Source: Meghimatium bilineatum (taxonomy: Eukaryota > Mollusca > Gastropoda > Stylommatophora > Philomycidae). Taken from it: 64,000 bases of DNA. A program made the position numbers and the translations under genes. Under the pieces are notes generated by a model. The model saw only the letters and a list, made by a program, of their open reading frames with translations, did not search any database and had not been told where the DNA came from. Location of the stretch: contig CM067311.1 in NCBI GenBank assembly GCA_034231615.1, positions 18,059,173-18,123,172 on the forward strand, written 5' to 3'. Positions 54,628 through 64,000 of this stretch are shown in pieces (within the stretch, counting starts at the first letter, position 1; the number at the start of each line of letters is the position of its first letter).

Positions 54628-54947
54628 AGGGGCTGTCAATAAATTATATCACCACTTTCGATCAATTGTTGATCCTCCCCCCTTCCCCCGCTTTGCTAAC
54701 AACTTGTGAAGTAGTCGTCGAAACTTATTTCCGCCTCCCTCTACACCCGCAAAAGAATGTTGTTTAGCTAGAGAAAAGCGCGAGAAAAAACAGCACTGTG
54801 TTTTCACATTTTAGCAACAAATTTTCAAACTTCAAACATTTTTATTGATGTGCAAAAACCGTTTTATTTACGTCAACGTTTTTCAAACCCTCTTCCCTCC
54901 ACTTGTCAAGAACTGATAAAATTATTCACATTTTATGGACAGACCCT
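54628..54947. mobile_element. MITE-T copy 2, both ends visible
   Basis: Left end AGGGGCTGTCAATAAATTAT and right end, read inward, AGGGTCTGTCCATAAAATGT are inverted repeats. Pyrimidine-rich tracts (CCTCCCCCCTTCCCCCGC) lie inside. 320 bp, no coding sequence. A partial duplicate of the left end lies at 54552-54600. Confidence 0.65.
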
Positions 54948-55139
54948 AGAATTTTGTTAACATATTTGGTGACGAAATATTGACCGAAAAATGAACAGTG
55001 AAAGTCAGAGATAGAATTATGAAATAAAATGATTCATTTGGTGATAGTGTCGACATGTGTGCTTCTGTAGATGAATGTTGAGAATACAATGGACAGCTAC
55101 AAAAACAGAGATTCTGATAGAATCGAACGCAAAACAAGG

Positions 55140-55378
55140 GTTACTTAATAATTTTTTGGACTCGTTATTAGACAGGGAGGTCTCGAGAACATAGTTACAA
55201 TAGGCAAGATTGATAACAAGATAGATCCAGGACGACAACGTGGTAAAACTTTAGATAGTTTATTATAGTGTAATATAGCCAAAATCCAACAACGATCCTG
55301 ATACTACATAATTGAAAGAGAGTTGTGCAGATCCATGATTGCCTACGCCAGTCGGCCATGATGATAAAATTGAATTAA
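55140..55378 (+). mobile_element. LINE-Q 3' tail
   Basis: IRQGGLENIVTIGKIDNKID, PGRQRGKTLDSLL, then RELCRSMIAYASRP. The order TGKxxxxRxRGRQRxxxLDSL and RDLWRSMIAxA is typical of LINE tails. Compare 16140-16195. Confidence 0.75.
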
Positions 55379-55399
55379 GATGTTTAAAAATTGATTACG

Positions 55400-55825
55400 A
55401 TAGTACGACTCTTCACACAATTCACGCCAAGAACACGGTGCTAAACAATTTTTGGTGACCAGAGATATGCCACGAATGATGAACCCAAAACTATTTCGGC
55501 TGTCAATATTTTCCCCAATTTCGTGCCGTGCCCATTTTCCCAGGAAGAGTAAACATCGGGTATGTTTTTTGTACTAAACATTCATTTTTCAACAAGCGAT
55601 TAAAGCCACAGACTACATGGTCAATCAAGAAACCAGTTTATCATTCACTGCATCACCAAGGTTCACAATGCTACTTATGTTAACGAAAAATAAAAATTAC
55701 TTGATATTGCAATGTTAACGTCTAAACGTTTGCGAATAAATATATTATTTTTTTATACGACCACAAGTCCCTGATGTTTGATGTGCGATCAATACGCTCG
55801 TTGTATTCTAGGAAACATATAAAAC
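55400..55825. other. unannotated stretch
   Basis: No recognised feature. Confidence 0.5.
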
Positions 55826-55827
55826 AA

Positions 55828-56165
55828 GGCATCTTACACTCATTCTCTGCTTGAAAACTTATAATCCACCGCATCATACACTCATTGTCTGCTTGAAAAC
55901 TTATAATCCACCGCGTCATACACTCATTGTCTGCATAGAAAACGTATAATCCACCGCATCATACACTCATTGTCTGCTACAAAACATATAATCCACCTAA
56001 TCATACACTCATTGTCTGCATAGAAAACGTATAATCCACCGCATCATACACTCATTGTCTGCTACAAAACGTATAATCCACCTCATCATACACTCATTGT
56101 CTACTACACAACTTATAATCAACCTCATCATACACTCATTCTCTGCTAGAAAACCTATAATCCAC
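55828..56165. repeat. about 41-bp minisatellite, 8 copies
   Basis: Unit CATCATACACTCATTGTCTG then CTACAAAACGTATAATCCACC, with a CATAG subtype in alternate copies. Confidence 0.95.
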
Positions 56166-56167
56166 TG

Positions 56168-56865
56168 GATCTTTCCTTTAAAATGTCTCGATTCTTCACA
56201 ATTTTCTCATTTTCCACAACCCGGGATGTTGATGTCCTTCCATTTCTTCAAGTGTGTTACTCTCCTCAGACTAATCCGTTGAAAAACTATACATTTCTTT
56301 TCATATCTGAGACAATATCAAAACAGAAAACAAACACGTCAACTTCTATTCCCATAGCATTCACAATAGAACATAAACATCTTCACTGCGAGTGTAATGT
56401 TTGCAGTGTTTCATCCAACTTAAAACAGTTAATCGATATAAAATGATTTCTCTGTTGATTTTTGTTGTTGTTTCTTTAATACTTCATCTTTGTTCAGAAA
56501 ACGATTGCGTTATCGTCCCTCGTGTTCCTGTGACATGCAGCTGAAACTGCTTGGCTAATAACTCAAGCGTTTGAATAAATACTCAGGATCTGATAGCACA
56601 TAGCGCTATCAGATTAACTCATTGATTTCTGGTTCAAACTGCAATCATTACTATTATTTATATCGAGTGACATCAAATACATAAGGTTATTCAGTGATAG
56701 ATCTTTAGCGTTTCAGTTTCTATATTTTCTGGTGTATTTATTACAAACTGATGCTTCTAAAAGGCAGACAACCGTAATATAAGGTACCAACAACCGTTTC
56801 AAGCCGTGTTCAAGTGAAACTTTCAAAAATCTGTGTTCTACGAAAGCACTAAAAGACAGATAGCC
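56168..56865. other. unannotated stretch
   Basis: Open frames of 75-87 codons have no recognisable domain. Confidence 0.5.
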
Positions 56866-56869
56866 TTCT

Positions 56870-56985
56870 ACTTTTGAAATGAGATGTTTAAAAAAAATGC
56901 AACAAACAGAACAAGAAGAGATCGTGTGAGGAATGAAGAAATTACAAGAACTGTTGGAACAATGTCTGTGATCATTTGAAAACAC
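56870..56985 (+). mobile_element. LINE-W tail fragment
   Basis: FEMRCLKKMQQTEQEEIV and NEEITRTVGTMS in two frames match 44225-44310. Confidence 0.75.
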
Positions 56986-57009
56986 GGACAGGTTTGGCTA
57001 CTGAACGGA

Positions 57010-57228
57010 GAAATGAATACACTCGTCCGGTTCTGTGACGGGATGGTACTGGGCGCACCTGTGACATCCAAGGTAACTGGTTTGAACTTCGCCACAGGTA
57101 ATTGTGCATCCGGACCGCTCAGAAAGCAATAGCAAACTACAGAACACATTTCTATTGCCTAGAAAATCACTACAGCCAAAATATTCTGGATTGATGGCTA
57201 CGTCCTGAATAGGATAAGCTGCCAATTT
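57010..57228 (+). mobile_element. SINE-D copy 4, most complete
   Basis: CGGTTCTGTGACGGGATGGT (A-box like), AACTGGTTTGAACTTCGCCA (B box), GGTAATTGTGCATCC, ATTGCCTAGAAAATCACTAC, GGATTGATGGCTACGTCCTG, AATAGGATAAGCTGCC. The two boxes are about 40 bp apart. Confidence 0.8.
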
Positions 57229-57559
57229 TATTTTGAAGTTTGGAAGCTTCCATATCTTCGGCCGGGGTATTGTCCTGATACTTGGTGTCTGATAAATGAA
57301 GATAGGTGCTGCATAATTACATTCCTTTCATCATCCATGAATCATATGAGAGGAAATGATGATATTTTAGTAATAAGCTGTACTCTCAGCAGTGGCATGT
57401 CCAATAACACACCTGCAACCTTTACTTCCTCAGATGTTTTCTAGTGTTCATTACCTGGGTTGGTTCGACTCAGTTCGTGTTCACAGACTTTAAAATTATA
57501 CCATGGACCATATTGCTAAAGTCTTCCACTTAACACTGCGCTATAACACTGTGTATTAA

Positions 57560-57750
57560 AAAAGAACTATTAAAGGAAATAAAAATAAAACAAATTAAAT
57601 ACTTTGGACTATTAAAAGACATGACACATTGTTGACAATCTTACTGGAAGGAAGAGTCGAGGGCGGAGAGGAGGAAGTTAACAGAGATACAAATAGGAGG
57701 GAAACATCATGAAATAGACAGAATAGAGTCTAGCAGAGTGCACTATTGTC
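57560..57750 (+). mobile_element. LINE-R tail fragment
   Basis: LLKEIKIKQIKYFGLLKRHD then LLEGRVEGGEEEVNRDTNR in the positions of the LINE-R tail; the end matches 22890-22950. Confidence 0.65.
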
Positions 57751-57761
57751 TAATGTCTATC

Positions 57762-58025
57762 CCCAGGTGAATGTTGGTTGATCGTACTCACACTTGCCGT
57801 TAAGCGTAGGGGTGGGAACTTAAGCTGTCTTTCCAAGGTCAGATGTGTCGCCGAGGTTGCATTTAGTCCATGTTTGTTCAAGACTATCTTGATGTTTTCT
57901 ATCGACCGTTTCCTTTAGTCTTTTGTTATATGCTCTTATTGGTATTTGGGTTGGCTTCATTCTCATAAGGTCACCGAACCATTTTACTTGCTCTCTCCTA
58001 ATATGTTCGATACATGCTATTATAC
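57762..58025 (-). mobile_element. LINE-W 3' tail
   Basis: Minus strand: EHIRREQVKWFGDLMRMKPT, QIPIRAYNKRLK, DSLEQTWTKCNLGDTSDLGK in shifting frames. The 3' end CACCTGGGGATAGACATTAG equals that of 5630-5885. Confidence 0.75.
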
Positions 58026-58039
58026 CTTCTTCTTCGTTC

Positions 58040-58361
58040 CTTCCTCTTTTACCCTTTACGGGTGTCGAGGGAGATACAATGTTCTTGCTCTCGCTTTTCT
58101 GGCAGCTTCAGATAATGTTATTTGGTATTCGTGTAATGTATCTTTGCTGTTGTCGATCCAGCGTACTCTAGGTCTACCCTTGGCTCTTCTGTCTGCTTCT
58201 CCTCTCTTTGCTTTAGAAACTAATGAATCACTCGGCATTCTTTCCAGATGACTACACCATTGTATCTGTTGGTTTTGTATGTATTGTAGAATTGATATGA
58301 CACCCACTCTTTCTCTTATGACATCGTTTCTAATTATGTGAATTCTGGTCACTCCTGTGGT
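58040..58361 (-). mobile_element. LINE-W, 3' part, interrupted by Retro-A
   Basis: Minus strand: TRIHIIRNDVIRERVGVISI, LQYIQNQQIQWCSHLERMPS, RRAKGRPRVRWIDNSKDTLH and SEAARKARARTLYLPRHP, with an (AAG)-rich tail. The frame is open from 58370 to 58056. Its 5' continuation lies beyond Retro-A at 59695-59830. Confidence 0.88.
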
Positions 58362-59694
58362 GGGGTGCAAAGGGAACGCATTGCTCTAGGCGGACCCAGG
58401 GTTAGCAGAAAACCAAGATCCCAAATGTACCTCCACGCGGTGCACCCTGGAAACAGAAATACAGCAGCTCGTGCTGATTCTGGCCAAATCATTTGGGGAT
58501 CGTGTCCGAGAATGTGGAGGTAGCAGATGGAAAGAGATTTGACTGCACAAGAGACAGACAATATCTCCGACACCACCTGCATCACCACATATAGCGACAC
58601 TGTCGACATACAGTGAAGCTAGTCAGTCCAGTCCGAACATTGGAGGGGCGGCCAATGTAAAATGCACGAAAAGGTAAATGCATGGCGAGAGACAAATATG
58701 TTTCATACAGAGTACATTGAAACAATGAAAGGGTAGAACAGCGCTAGAGGGCAGCGCGAACTGCAAATAGAAAGTGAAAAGTCCCTAAGAAAGGGAACTA
58801 CAAGCTCCGTCAGCTCGAGACGGGCTTCTAGTTATCAGAGTTCCTAACAGGCAGAGACCCAGACCCATCCATCGGCGTTTGGTAAAGCAAAAGACCTAAC
58901 CCAACTCTAATGTCGAGCCTTCCTAAACCGGAAATATGCTTGCAAAGAGAAAGGGTTCTGTACCCGATGGGTGTAGGCAAGAAAGGGACAACGATGGCAG
59001 TCCTGGCCCAACTCTACTGTCAAGGTTTCCTATACCGGAAGTACACTTGCAGAGAGAAAGGGTTCCGTACTCGATTCGCTCAGGCACAAAAGGGACAACG
59101 ATTTAGCCCTGGCCCAACTCTACTGTCAGGTTTTCCTACACCGGAAATACACTTGAAGAGAGAAAGGGTTCAGTACCTGATGGGCTCAGGCGCTATTGGG
59201 ACAAGGACGCTCAGCTCGAGAACGCCTTGCTCTCAAACGCGTGGTGTGAGACTCGAACTTGGACAAGGGGTACACGATGTCGGTGAATGACACCTCGGCT
59301 AAGAGGGCGAAAGAGCCAGGGTCCAACTCCTCTGTTGAGTTCTTCCCCTTAAGGAACCAGGCTCACGGATGAGAAACGGTTCGGTACCCAATGGGCACAG
59401 GCACAGCACGTCCAATTACACGAGGCAAGTTCATAGACAGTGGAACACCTCGTTCGAGTTAGACGAGAGCAAAACATCGTCTGGGCGAAGAGTCTCCACT
59501 ACGCGTGCCTGGAGACAGATATAGAGGCTGTCACAGGCTAAGGGTAGCCCACCCGAATTGTCAAGGCATGCCGAAATCGGATGTGCTAGGCCTACAAGGC
59601 GCATAACGGTGGCACAACGTAATCACGCTCCCGGCGGAAATCGCACGGATATCCGTGATGGTTACAATGGAGCGAACGAAAAACAAACAAACAA
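58362..59694 (+). mobile_element. Retro-A copy 1, full length 1333 bp, 11-bp target duplication
   Basis: ACTCCTGTGGT flanks it at 58351-58361 and 59695-59705, and removal of the insert restores the LINE-W reading across the junction. It starts GGGGTGCAAAGGGAACGCAT and ends in an A-rich tail of AAAC units. Three parts: a 5' region (58362-58890), tandem 107-bp units (from 58895) and a 3' region (59210-59694) also present at 11689-12180. No long sense frame (126 codons maximum, 58910-59290) and no domain, so it is non-autonomous and presumably moved by LINE machinery. Confidence 0.92.
58895..59385. repeat. internal 106-107 bp units of Retro-A
   Basis: CCAACTCTA blocks begin at 58901, 59008 and 59114, each followed by CCGGAAATACACTTG-like and AGAAAGGGTTCAGTACCTGA-like blocks. 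A fourth diverged unit begins at 59323 (CCAACTCCTCTGTTGAG ... GAAACGGTTCGGTACCCAAT), one segment of about 103 bp further on. Confidence 0.85.
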
Positions 59695-59830
59695 ACTCCT
59701 GTGGTTTTTCTCAGACATCTCATCTCTGTTGTAACCAGTTGTCTCTTATGTTTTGTTGTTAAGGACCATGTTTGACATTGGTAGCACAGGGTTGGAATAA
59801 AGATACTTTTGCTTTTATACCAACTCTTTA
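59695..59830 (-). mobile_element. LINE-W, 5' part beyond Retro-A
   Basis: Minus strand: LCYQCQTWSLTTKHKRQLVT, TEMRCLRKTTG, which joins in frame through the target duplication to the reading at 58361. Confidence 0.88.
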
Positions 59831-59964
59831 ATATTAATATTATACCAACGCAGAGTGTACTGTCACGACAAAAAGCAGATGTTGGGGGTATGTTACAGCA
59901 ATCCTTGATGTTGGGACGAACCCAACAATGATGAAGAAATCATAGTAGTTTAGGAAGAAACAAT

Positions 59965-60235
59965 ATAACTAAATATGATCTGTTTCTTCTCGTTCGCGGT
60001 TTAACATGTCTACACAGCAAGTCCGGGTTGTTGTTTTTTAATGTATGTTGCATTATTTGAAAAATCCTCAGTGTTTCCATTCACCTTTCTTTCTTTGGAT
60101 GTTTGTCTCTGTGAGCCAGTGTTCCTCCCTTAACTGGTTTAGTGTAATGCAGTCTTACAGGACATGTTCCGCAATCTGTGCTGCCTGTTCACCTGGATAC
60201 AGAGGTGATGGAATCAGTATTTTTCTATTTGTGTC
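59965..60235 (-). mobile_element. LINE-I C-terminal fragment
   Basis: Minus strand: EQAAQIAEHVL, stop, DCITLNQLREEHWLTETNIQ and further on GLAV and TANEKK. EQTAEHVLQDC...LR...WP is the conserved terminus of RNase H bearing LINEs. It belongs to the element at 61385-62807; about 1.1 kb has been inserted or scrambled between. Confidence 0.8.
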
Positions 60236-60239
60236 AATT

Positions 60240-60690
60240 GTGCTACTATTTTTAAAGTTTATGTTATTATCATAGTCGCTGGGTAACATCAAGTGTGCTT
60301 TATAGAACAGACAGATTGTGGTTGTTAAACGGATTTATCTATTAGATCATAAAAGAGTGAGTCTATAATAATATTTTTGAAGTTTATGTGATGAGCTAAA
60401 TTACTTCAGTATCAACAACTCATTAAATCGCTCGTTAAGTAGCTACAGTAGGCTTAACATGTCGTGTGAAAACAGCACCAGTGAAGTGGCCGGCCTGAGG
60501 CGTGCTCTGGCTCCATGTTTTACTGACAGCCTGTTAGGCAGTCATAAAGTAGGTGATGTCATGCTGAGACTGTCTCAAAAATGCATACAGGTCTGTCTAA
60601 CCATCTACACGTAAAGTCTGATATTCGGCGAATTTACGCGTATAGTATATCTATCGTATTAGACTACGATAGTTTATCGGTCCATCGGAT
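60240..60690. other. unannotated stretch inside the disrupted LINE-I
   Basis: No recognised feature. It may be part of an unknown insertion. Confidence 0.4.
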
Positions 60691-60699
60691 AATGTAGGC

Positions 60700-61040
60700 C
60701 AGGGGTGGGCAAACTACGGCCTGCGGGCCGCATGCGGCACGCCATTGGATATTTTGCGGCCCTCATACACATTTTTAAATACACGAACATTGTTAAAATA
60801 TTTGCAAAACCTTTTATCCATATTAGAAAATATACTGTTATAGTGTAAGTCTGTTAGAAATGTAATTTATTTCAGAAGTTATCTACATTATGTAAAACTA
60901 CCTTTCCTTACAATACAAATATTTAATTGATTACTTACCGAGAATTTTAAACAAAAACATACATAATATTATATGCGGCCCTCCAATAGCTTTACAATTT
61001 GTCAATGCGGCCCTCTGCACAAAAAGTTTGCCCACCCCTG
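60700..61040. mobile_element. hAT-type MITE, complete, 341 bp
   Basis: Perfect 16-bp terminal inverted repeats CAGGGGTGGGCAAACT. Flanked by the 8-bp duplication ATGTAGGC at 60692-60699 and 61041-61048. GGGCCGCA motifs recur near both ends, as usual in hAT elements. The interior is AT-rich and has no transposase. The duplication has TA at its centre, as reported for the Buster group of hAT. Intact ends suggest a fairly recent insertion. Confidence 0.95.
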
Positions 61041-61048
61041 ATGTAGGC

Positions 61049-61380
61049 GAACACAAGCGACGCGGTGTGTACCGCATCGGGTATGGTGAGACACGTAGAA
61101 AACCATGGGCTTCCACTGCATCGTTCTACACTTCCAGTCGTCTCGATTTGTCTTGCCACTGATTTCAAATGAGGTCCGACAAGAAAGTGGGGTCGACGCT
61201 TTGTACGACTTCTCATTTTAATCAAAATCCTCAGTGCAAGTCATTTTCACATCCATACTGTCCAAGAACATTTACAGTTTGAATAGGGCTCATTAGCCAT
61301 CTACGAACTATGCATGGTCATAATTCTAACTGAATTTTCAAAAGTGGATGTAAAAATGGTCAGCATCACTTGTGATGGAC
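61049..61380. other. unannotated stretch inside the disrupted LINE-I
   Basis: A 77-codon minus-strand frame (60992-61225) has RSRTKRRPHFLVGPHLKSVA but no recognisable domain. Confidence 0.4.
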
Positions 61381-61384
61381 GAGC

Positions 61385-62807
61385 ACACACATGTGTCTAT
61401 TTAAGTGGCTATTTAGTCTGTTGTGCCCTGTCCCGCAGCGGAAGATGATAACTTACTCAGCTCTGTCAAGATAGTGATAGTTGTCTTTTGGGTGATCGGC
61501 TTTCATAATTACTTTGATGAGAGTCCTCTTTTTCTGGTATGTGATTTCTTGGTCTTTTTGTTCCTGTATTGCTCCATCAGTTGCGAGCATATCTTCATTT
61601 TCATGTCCTGGTATACCACAGTTGGATGGTATCCACTGTAGTACCACCCTTCTTTGGATGGTCACTTCTCGTATGTCTTGTAATCACTTCTCGTAATCCT
61701 TCATGTCTGGGATTTTATCGCTGTCAAGGGATTGTAGGACAGACATTGCATCAGTAAGAAACATCACCTGTTGATATTGACTTGAAACTAATTTCCTCAG
61801 GATGGCAGGTTCTTTCGTGCCTTTGTCTATATTTTCTCAATGTAATGCCTCAATGACAGTCTTTTATCTAGTGTGGTGCCCAAGTACACCGGTTGCTCTT
61901 CTATTTGGATGCGTAAATGTCTATGTTTTATCTCTCCTACCTTGTCCTTTTTTGAGAGCGTGAAGAGTGTTGATGGAGACTTTTCAGCAATAATCTTTGC
62001 CATTCATTTCTCTGCCCATGCTTGTATTTTATTGTTGTCGATCTTTAGATGTTCTTCTACACACCACACCACCACGTCATCGGTTTACATGGCAGCTCTT
62101 ATAACGTGTGGTAGTTCGTGGATCAGTTAGGAACACAAGAAACAAGTTTGAAGACAATTGAAAAAATTGAAAACATTCAAACACACACACACTTTGAAAA
62201 GATTCATGTTTTAGGAGATTGTTTTTTGCTGTTGTGATCTTCTATAGTGATTCTTGCTTTCCGATTGTGTAGGAAGGATATAATCCACTTACTCGTGTTA
62301 CACCTAATTCCATGGCGTAGCAGCTTTACTATCAGTCCATCTTTCCAGACCTTTTCAATAGCTTTTTGGAGATCTTTCCAAAGACTGAAAACCTTTTTCT
62401 TTTCTTGAAATGCATATTCAAAAACTGGAACCGGAATGTTATATAATCTTCTGTGCCATTGCACTCACTAAATCCAGGTGTTTTTTAACACAAGTAGCAT
62501 CTCTGATTCTAGGTACCATTTCAATATTTTGATGACCATCTTTTCTATTGTCTTGCAGACACAAGTAGTTAGGCGTATTGGTCTGTAGCTGTCATACCTC
62601 TGTTCGCACTTGTCTTTCTTTATGATAGGATACACGAGCGATTCTCTCCATTTTGTACCCCAACTGTAAGTTGTATATCTGTAGTAATTTATACATTGCT
62701 GCATCTCCTAGGTTCTTAAGCATTTCATTGACGGTTCCATCTGGTATTGGTGCTTTTCTTTCCTTTAACTTCCTTATAGATACTGCTAGTTCTTCTAACT
62801 TTTTTCA
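61385..62807 (-). mobile_element. LINE-I reverse transcriptase and RNase H
   Basis: Minus strand from 62807: KLEELAVSIRKLKERKAPIP, DGTVNEMLKNLGDAAMYKLL, SYRPIRLTTCVCKTIEKMVI, LQKAIEKVWKDGLIVKLLRH, SKWIISFLHNRKARITIED, then VIRAAM, stop, TDDVVVWCVEEHLK (YADD changed to stop-T-DD at about 62073-62090), EEQPVYLGTTLDKRLSLRH, LTDAMSVLQSLDSDKIPDM (RNase H) and VVLQWIPSNCGIPGHENEDM, PKDNYHYLDRAE. Domain order RT then RNase H is that of I-superfamily LINEs. Several stops. Confidence 0.9.
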
Positions 62808-63028
62808 ACTTTCATTACTGCATGTGTTCCTGTGAAGGAGTGCACGGTGGTTTTCTATAGGCTGTGGAAATAAAGACCGCTTTGCTATGGCAGACGCAGC
62901 AACATGTACAGGAAGGATTTTAATTGTACCTCCGAAAGAAAAAATCCTGTCCCAACCGTGGATTGAACCCGAAACCTCAAGGGTCTGAGAACGGCGGCTA
63001 ACCACAAGGTCATGCGCTCCTTAGTGAA
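62808..63028 (-). mobile_element. SINE-E copy 2, inserted in LINE-I
   Basis: Sense is minus: GGAGCGCATGACCTTGTGGT, CGGGTTCAATCCACGGTTGG (B box), CTGCCATAGCAAAGCGGTCT, GCAGTAATGAAAG. LINE-I type sequence (QTVQMNKPFT) follows on the far side at 63030-63060. Confidence 0.8.
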
Positions 63029-63059
63029 TGGTTTATTCATCTGAACAGTTTGTGTTATT

Positions 63060-63590
63060 TTTACTATTGTTTATTTCTTACTGAATAAACAAACCTCATA
63101 GAACGTAATCTAATATACACCCAATTATTATACACACAAAGTGGACAATGAAAATAATTTCTAGCTGCCGCAGTATAAACATATACACACATCAAACAGT
63201 ATATTTAACAGCCAAATTACAAACATATACACACAGAAAAACAACGTCTAGCTGCCGAAGTGCAAACACAGATATAGAACTGATGAGTCTCCCTCAGTTC
63301 TGTGGCAGCATACAACTCCCCAACAAATGTTTCATTTACTTATAGGAATCGTTCATTTCAACGGTCTGTCTTGCCAATCTAGAGCATTCTATGCTGGAGG
63401 CTACTAAGAGGAAATTAATTACAGACCGTCTGTGCCCTATGATTAGGTTGTCCAACAAGGAACAGGAATGTCTATGCACGTTCGTATAGCACATTTCTTT
63501 GTTGAGTATTCTGCCCTTCTGGATATATCATTTCCGGCACAGACGAGTCATGTGTTTGTGTGGTATACGTCAACACCATCTAATACAATT
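63060..63590. other. unannotated stretch
   Basis: CTAGCTGCCGAAGTGCAAAC and ATACACACA blocks recur two to three times at 63158-63270. Nothing else seen. Confidence 0.5.
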
Positions 63591-63594
63591 GTGC

Positions 63595-64000
63595 CTGTAT
63601 GTATTTATTTGTGTAGGAGTGTGTATTTATGTGTGTAGGTGTGTGTATTTATGTGTGTAGGAGTGTGTATTTATGTGTGTAGGTGTGTGTATTTATGTGT
63701 GTAGGAGTGTGTATTTATGTGTGTAGGAGTGTGTATTTATGTGTGTAGGAGTGTGTATATATGTGTGTAGGAGTGTGTATTTATGTATGTAGGAGTGTGT
63801 ATTTATGTGTGTAGGAGTGTGTATTTATGTATGTAGGAGTGAGTATTTATGTTTGTAGGAGTGTGTATTTATGTGTTTATGAGTGTGTATTTATGTATGT
63901 AGGAGTGTGTATTTATGTGTGTAGGAGTGTGTATTTATGTGTGTAAGAGTGTGTATTTATGTGTTTAGGAGTGTGTATTTATGTGTGTAGGTGTGTGTAT
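63595..64000. repeat. 22-bp minisatellite, at least 18 copies, runs off the right edge
   Basis: Unit GTGTGTAGGAGTGTGTATTT then AT. Variants GTATGT and GGTGTG are interspersed. Confidence 0.97.

Noticed and set aside
63280-63310. Hammerhead core at CTGATGAG
   Set aside because: No stem II followed by GAAA is present.

Overview
This is eukaryotic, AT-rich, intergenic DNA. I found no intact protein-coding gene, no functional tRNA or rRNA, and no operon-like organisation. The content is (i) dead non-LTR retrotransposon (LINE) fragments, nearly all 3' ends with frameshifts and stops, (ii) short non-coding retroposons (SINE-like) and small inverted-repeat DNA elements, and (iii) an exceptional load of minisatellite arrays, about 13 kb of 64 kb by my hand tally. 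A metazoan is certain. The RNase H type LINE tails and the SINE with a conserved tRNA-like head look most like gastropod mollusc (for example sacoglossan sea slug) repeats, but that is a low-confidence inference from memory of such families.

Names used below are mine. LINE-R: RTE-like tails with a GHIxRHDSIERLILEGRV-type stretch. LINE-Z: tails with GxxCEGKRS and a C-terminal C2H2 finger. LINE-W: RT plus a QCQTWTL ... KWFxHxxR tail, several subfamilies. LINE-Q: tails with RGRQR and RELWxxMIAxA. LINE-H: RNase H domain ending in EHLWxCPxC. LINE-I: RT followed by an RNase H with CGIPGHE and a terminal EHVLxDC. Retro-A: a 1.33-kb non-coding retroposon. SINE-B to SINE-F: short retroposons. PAL-G: a palindromic repeat. 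MITE-T: elements with GGGCTGTCCATAAA-type ends.

Layout. 1-7.2 kb: RT edge fragment, several minisatellites, SINE-B, a nested LINE pair. 7.4-13.1 kb: LINE-H fragments, SINE-C, SINE-E with target duplication, an 18-bp minisatellite split by a truncated Retro-A. 13.8-15.3 kb: three adjoining satellite arrays. 15.9-28.6 kb: LINE-W, LINE-R and LINE-H insertions nested in one another, SINE-F, an old Retro-A. 29.0-30.0 kb: 21-bp array. 31.5-35.3 kb: LINE-Z, SINE-D and SINE-C side by side, 42-bp array. 36.1-39.5 kb: a 3.3-kb satellite of 28/32-bp monomers with higher-order structure. 39.7-44.4 kb: LINE-W, LINE-H, SINE-B. 44.7-46.5 kb: 25-bp and 13-bp arrays. 46.6-51.4 kb: SINE-B nested in PAL-G, LINE-R, LINE-W, SINE-D. 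51.4-56.2 kb: five more arrays including a very homogeneous 59-bp array, and MITE-T. 56.9-59.8 kb: LINE fragments holding the full-length Retro-A. 60-63 kb: a LINE-I interrupted by a hAT-type MITE and SINE-E. 63.6 kb to the end: a 22-bp array running off the window.

The elements interact by nesting. At least seven insertions have recognisable target-site duplications (8-14 bp), so the order of events can be read. The best candidate for something undescribed is Retro-A: a non-coding retroposon with an (AAAC)n tail, internal 107-bp units, and modules shared with the small SINE families.
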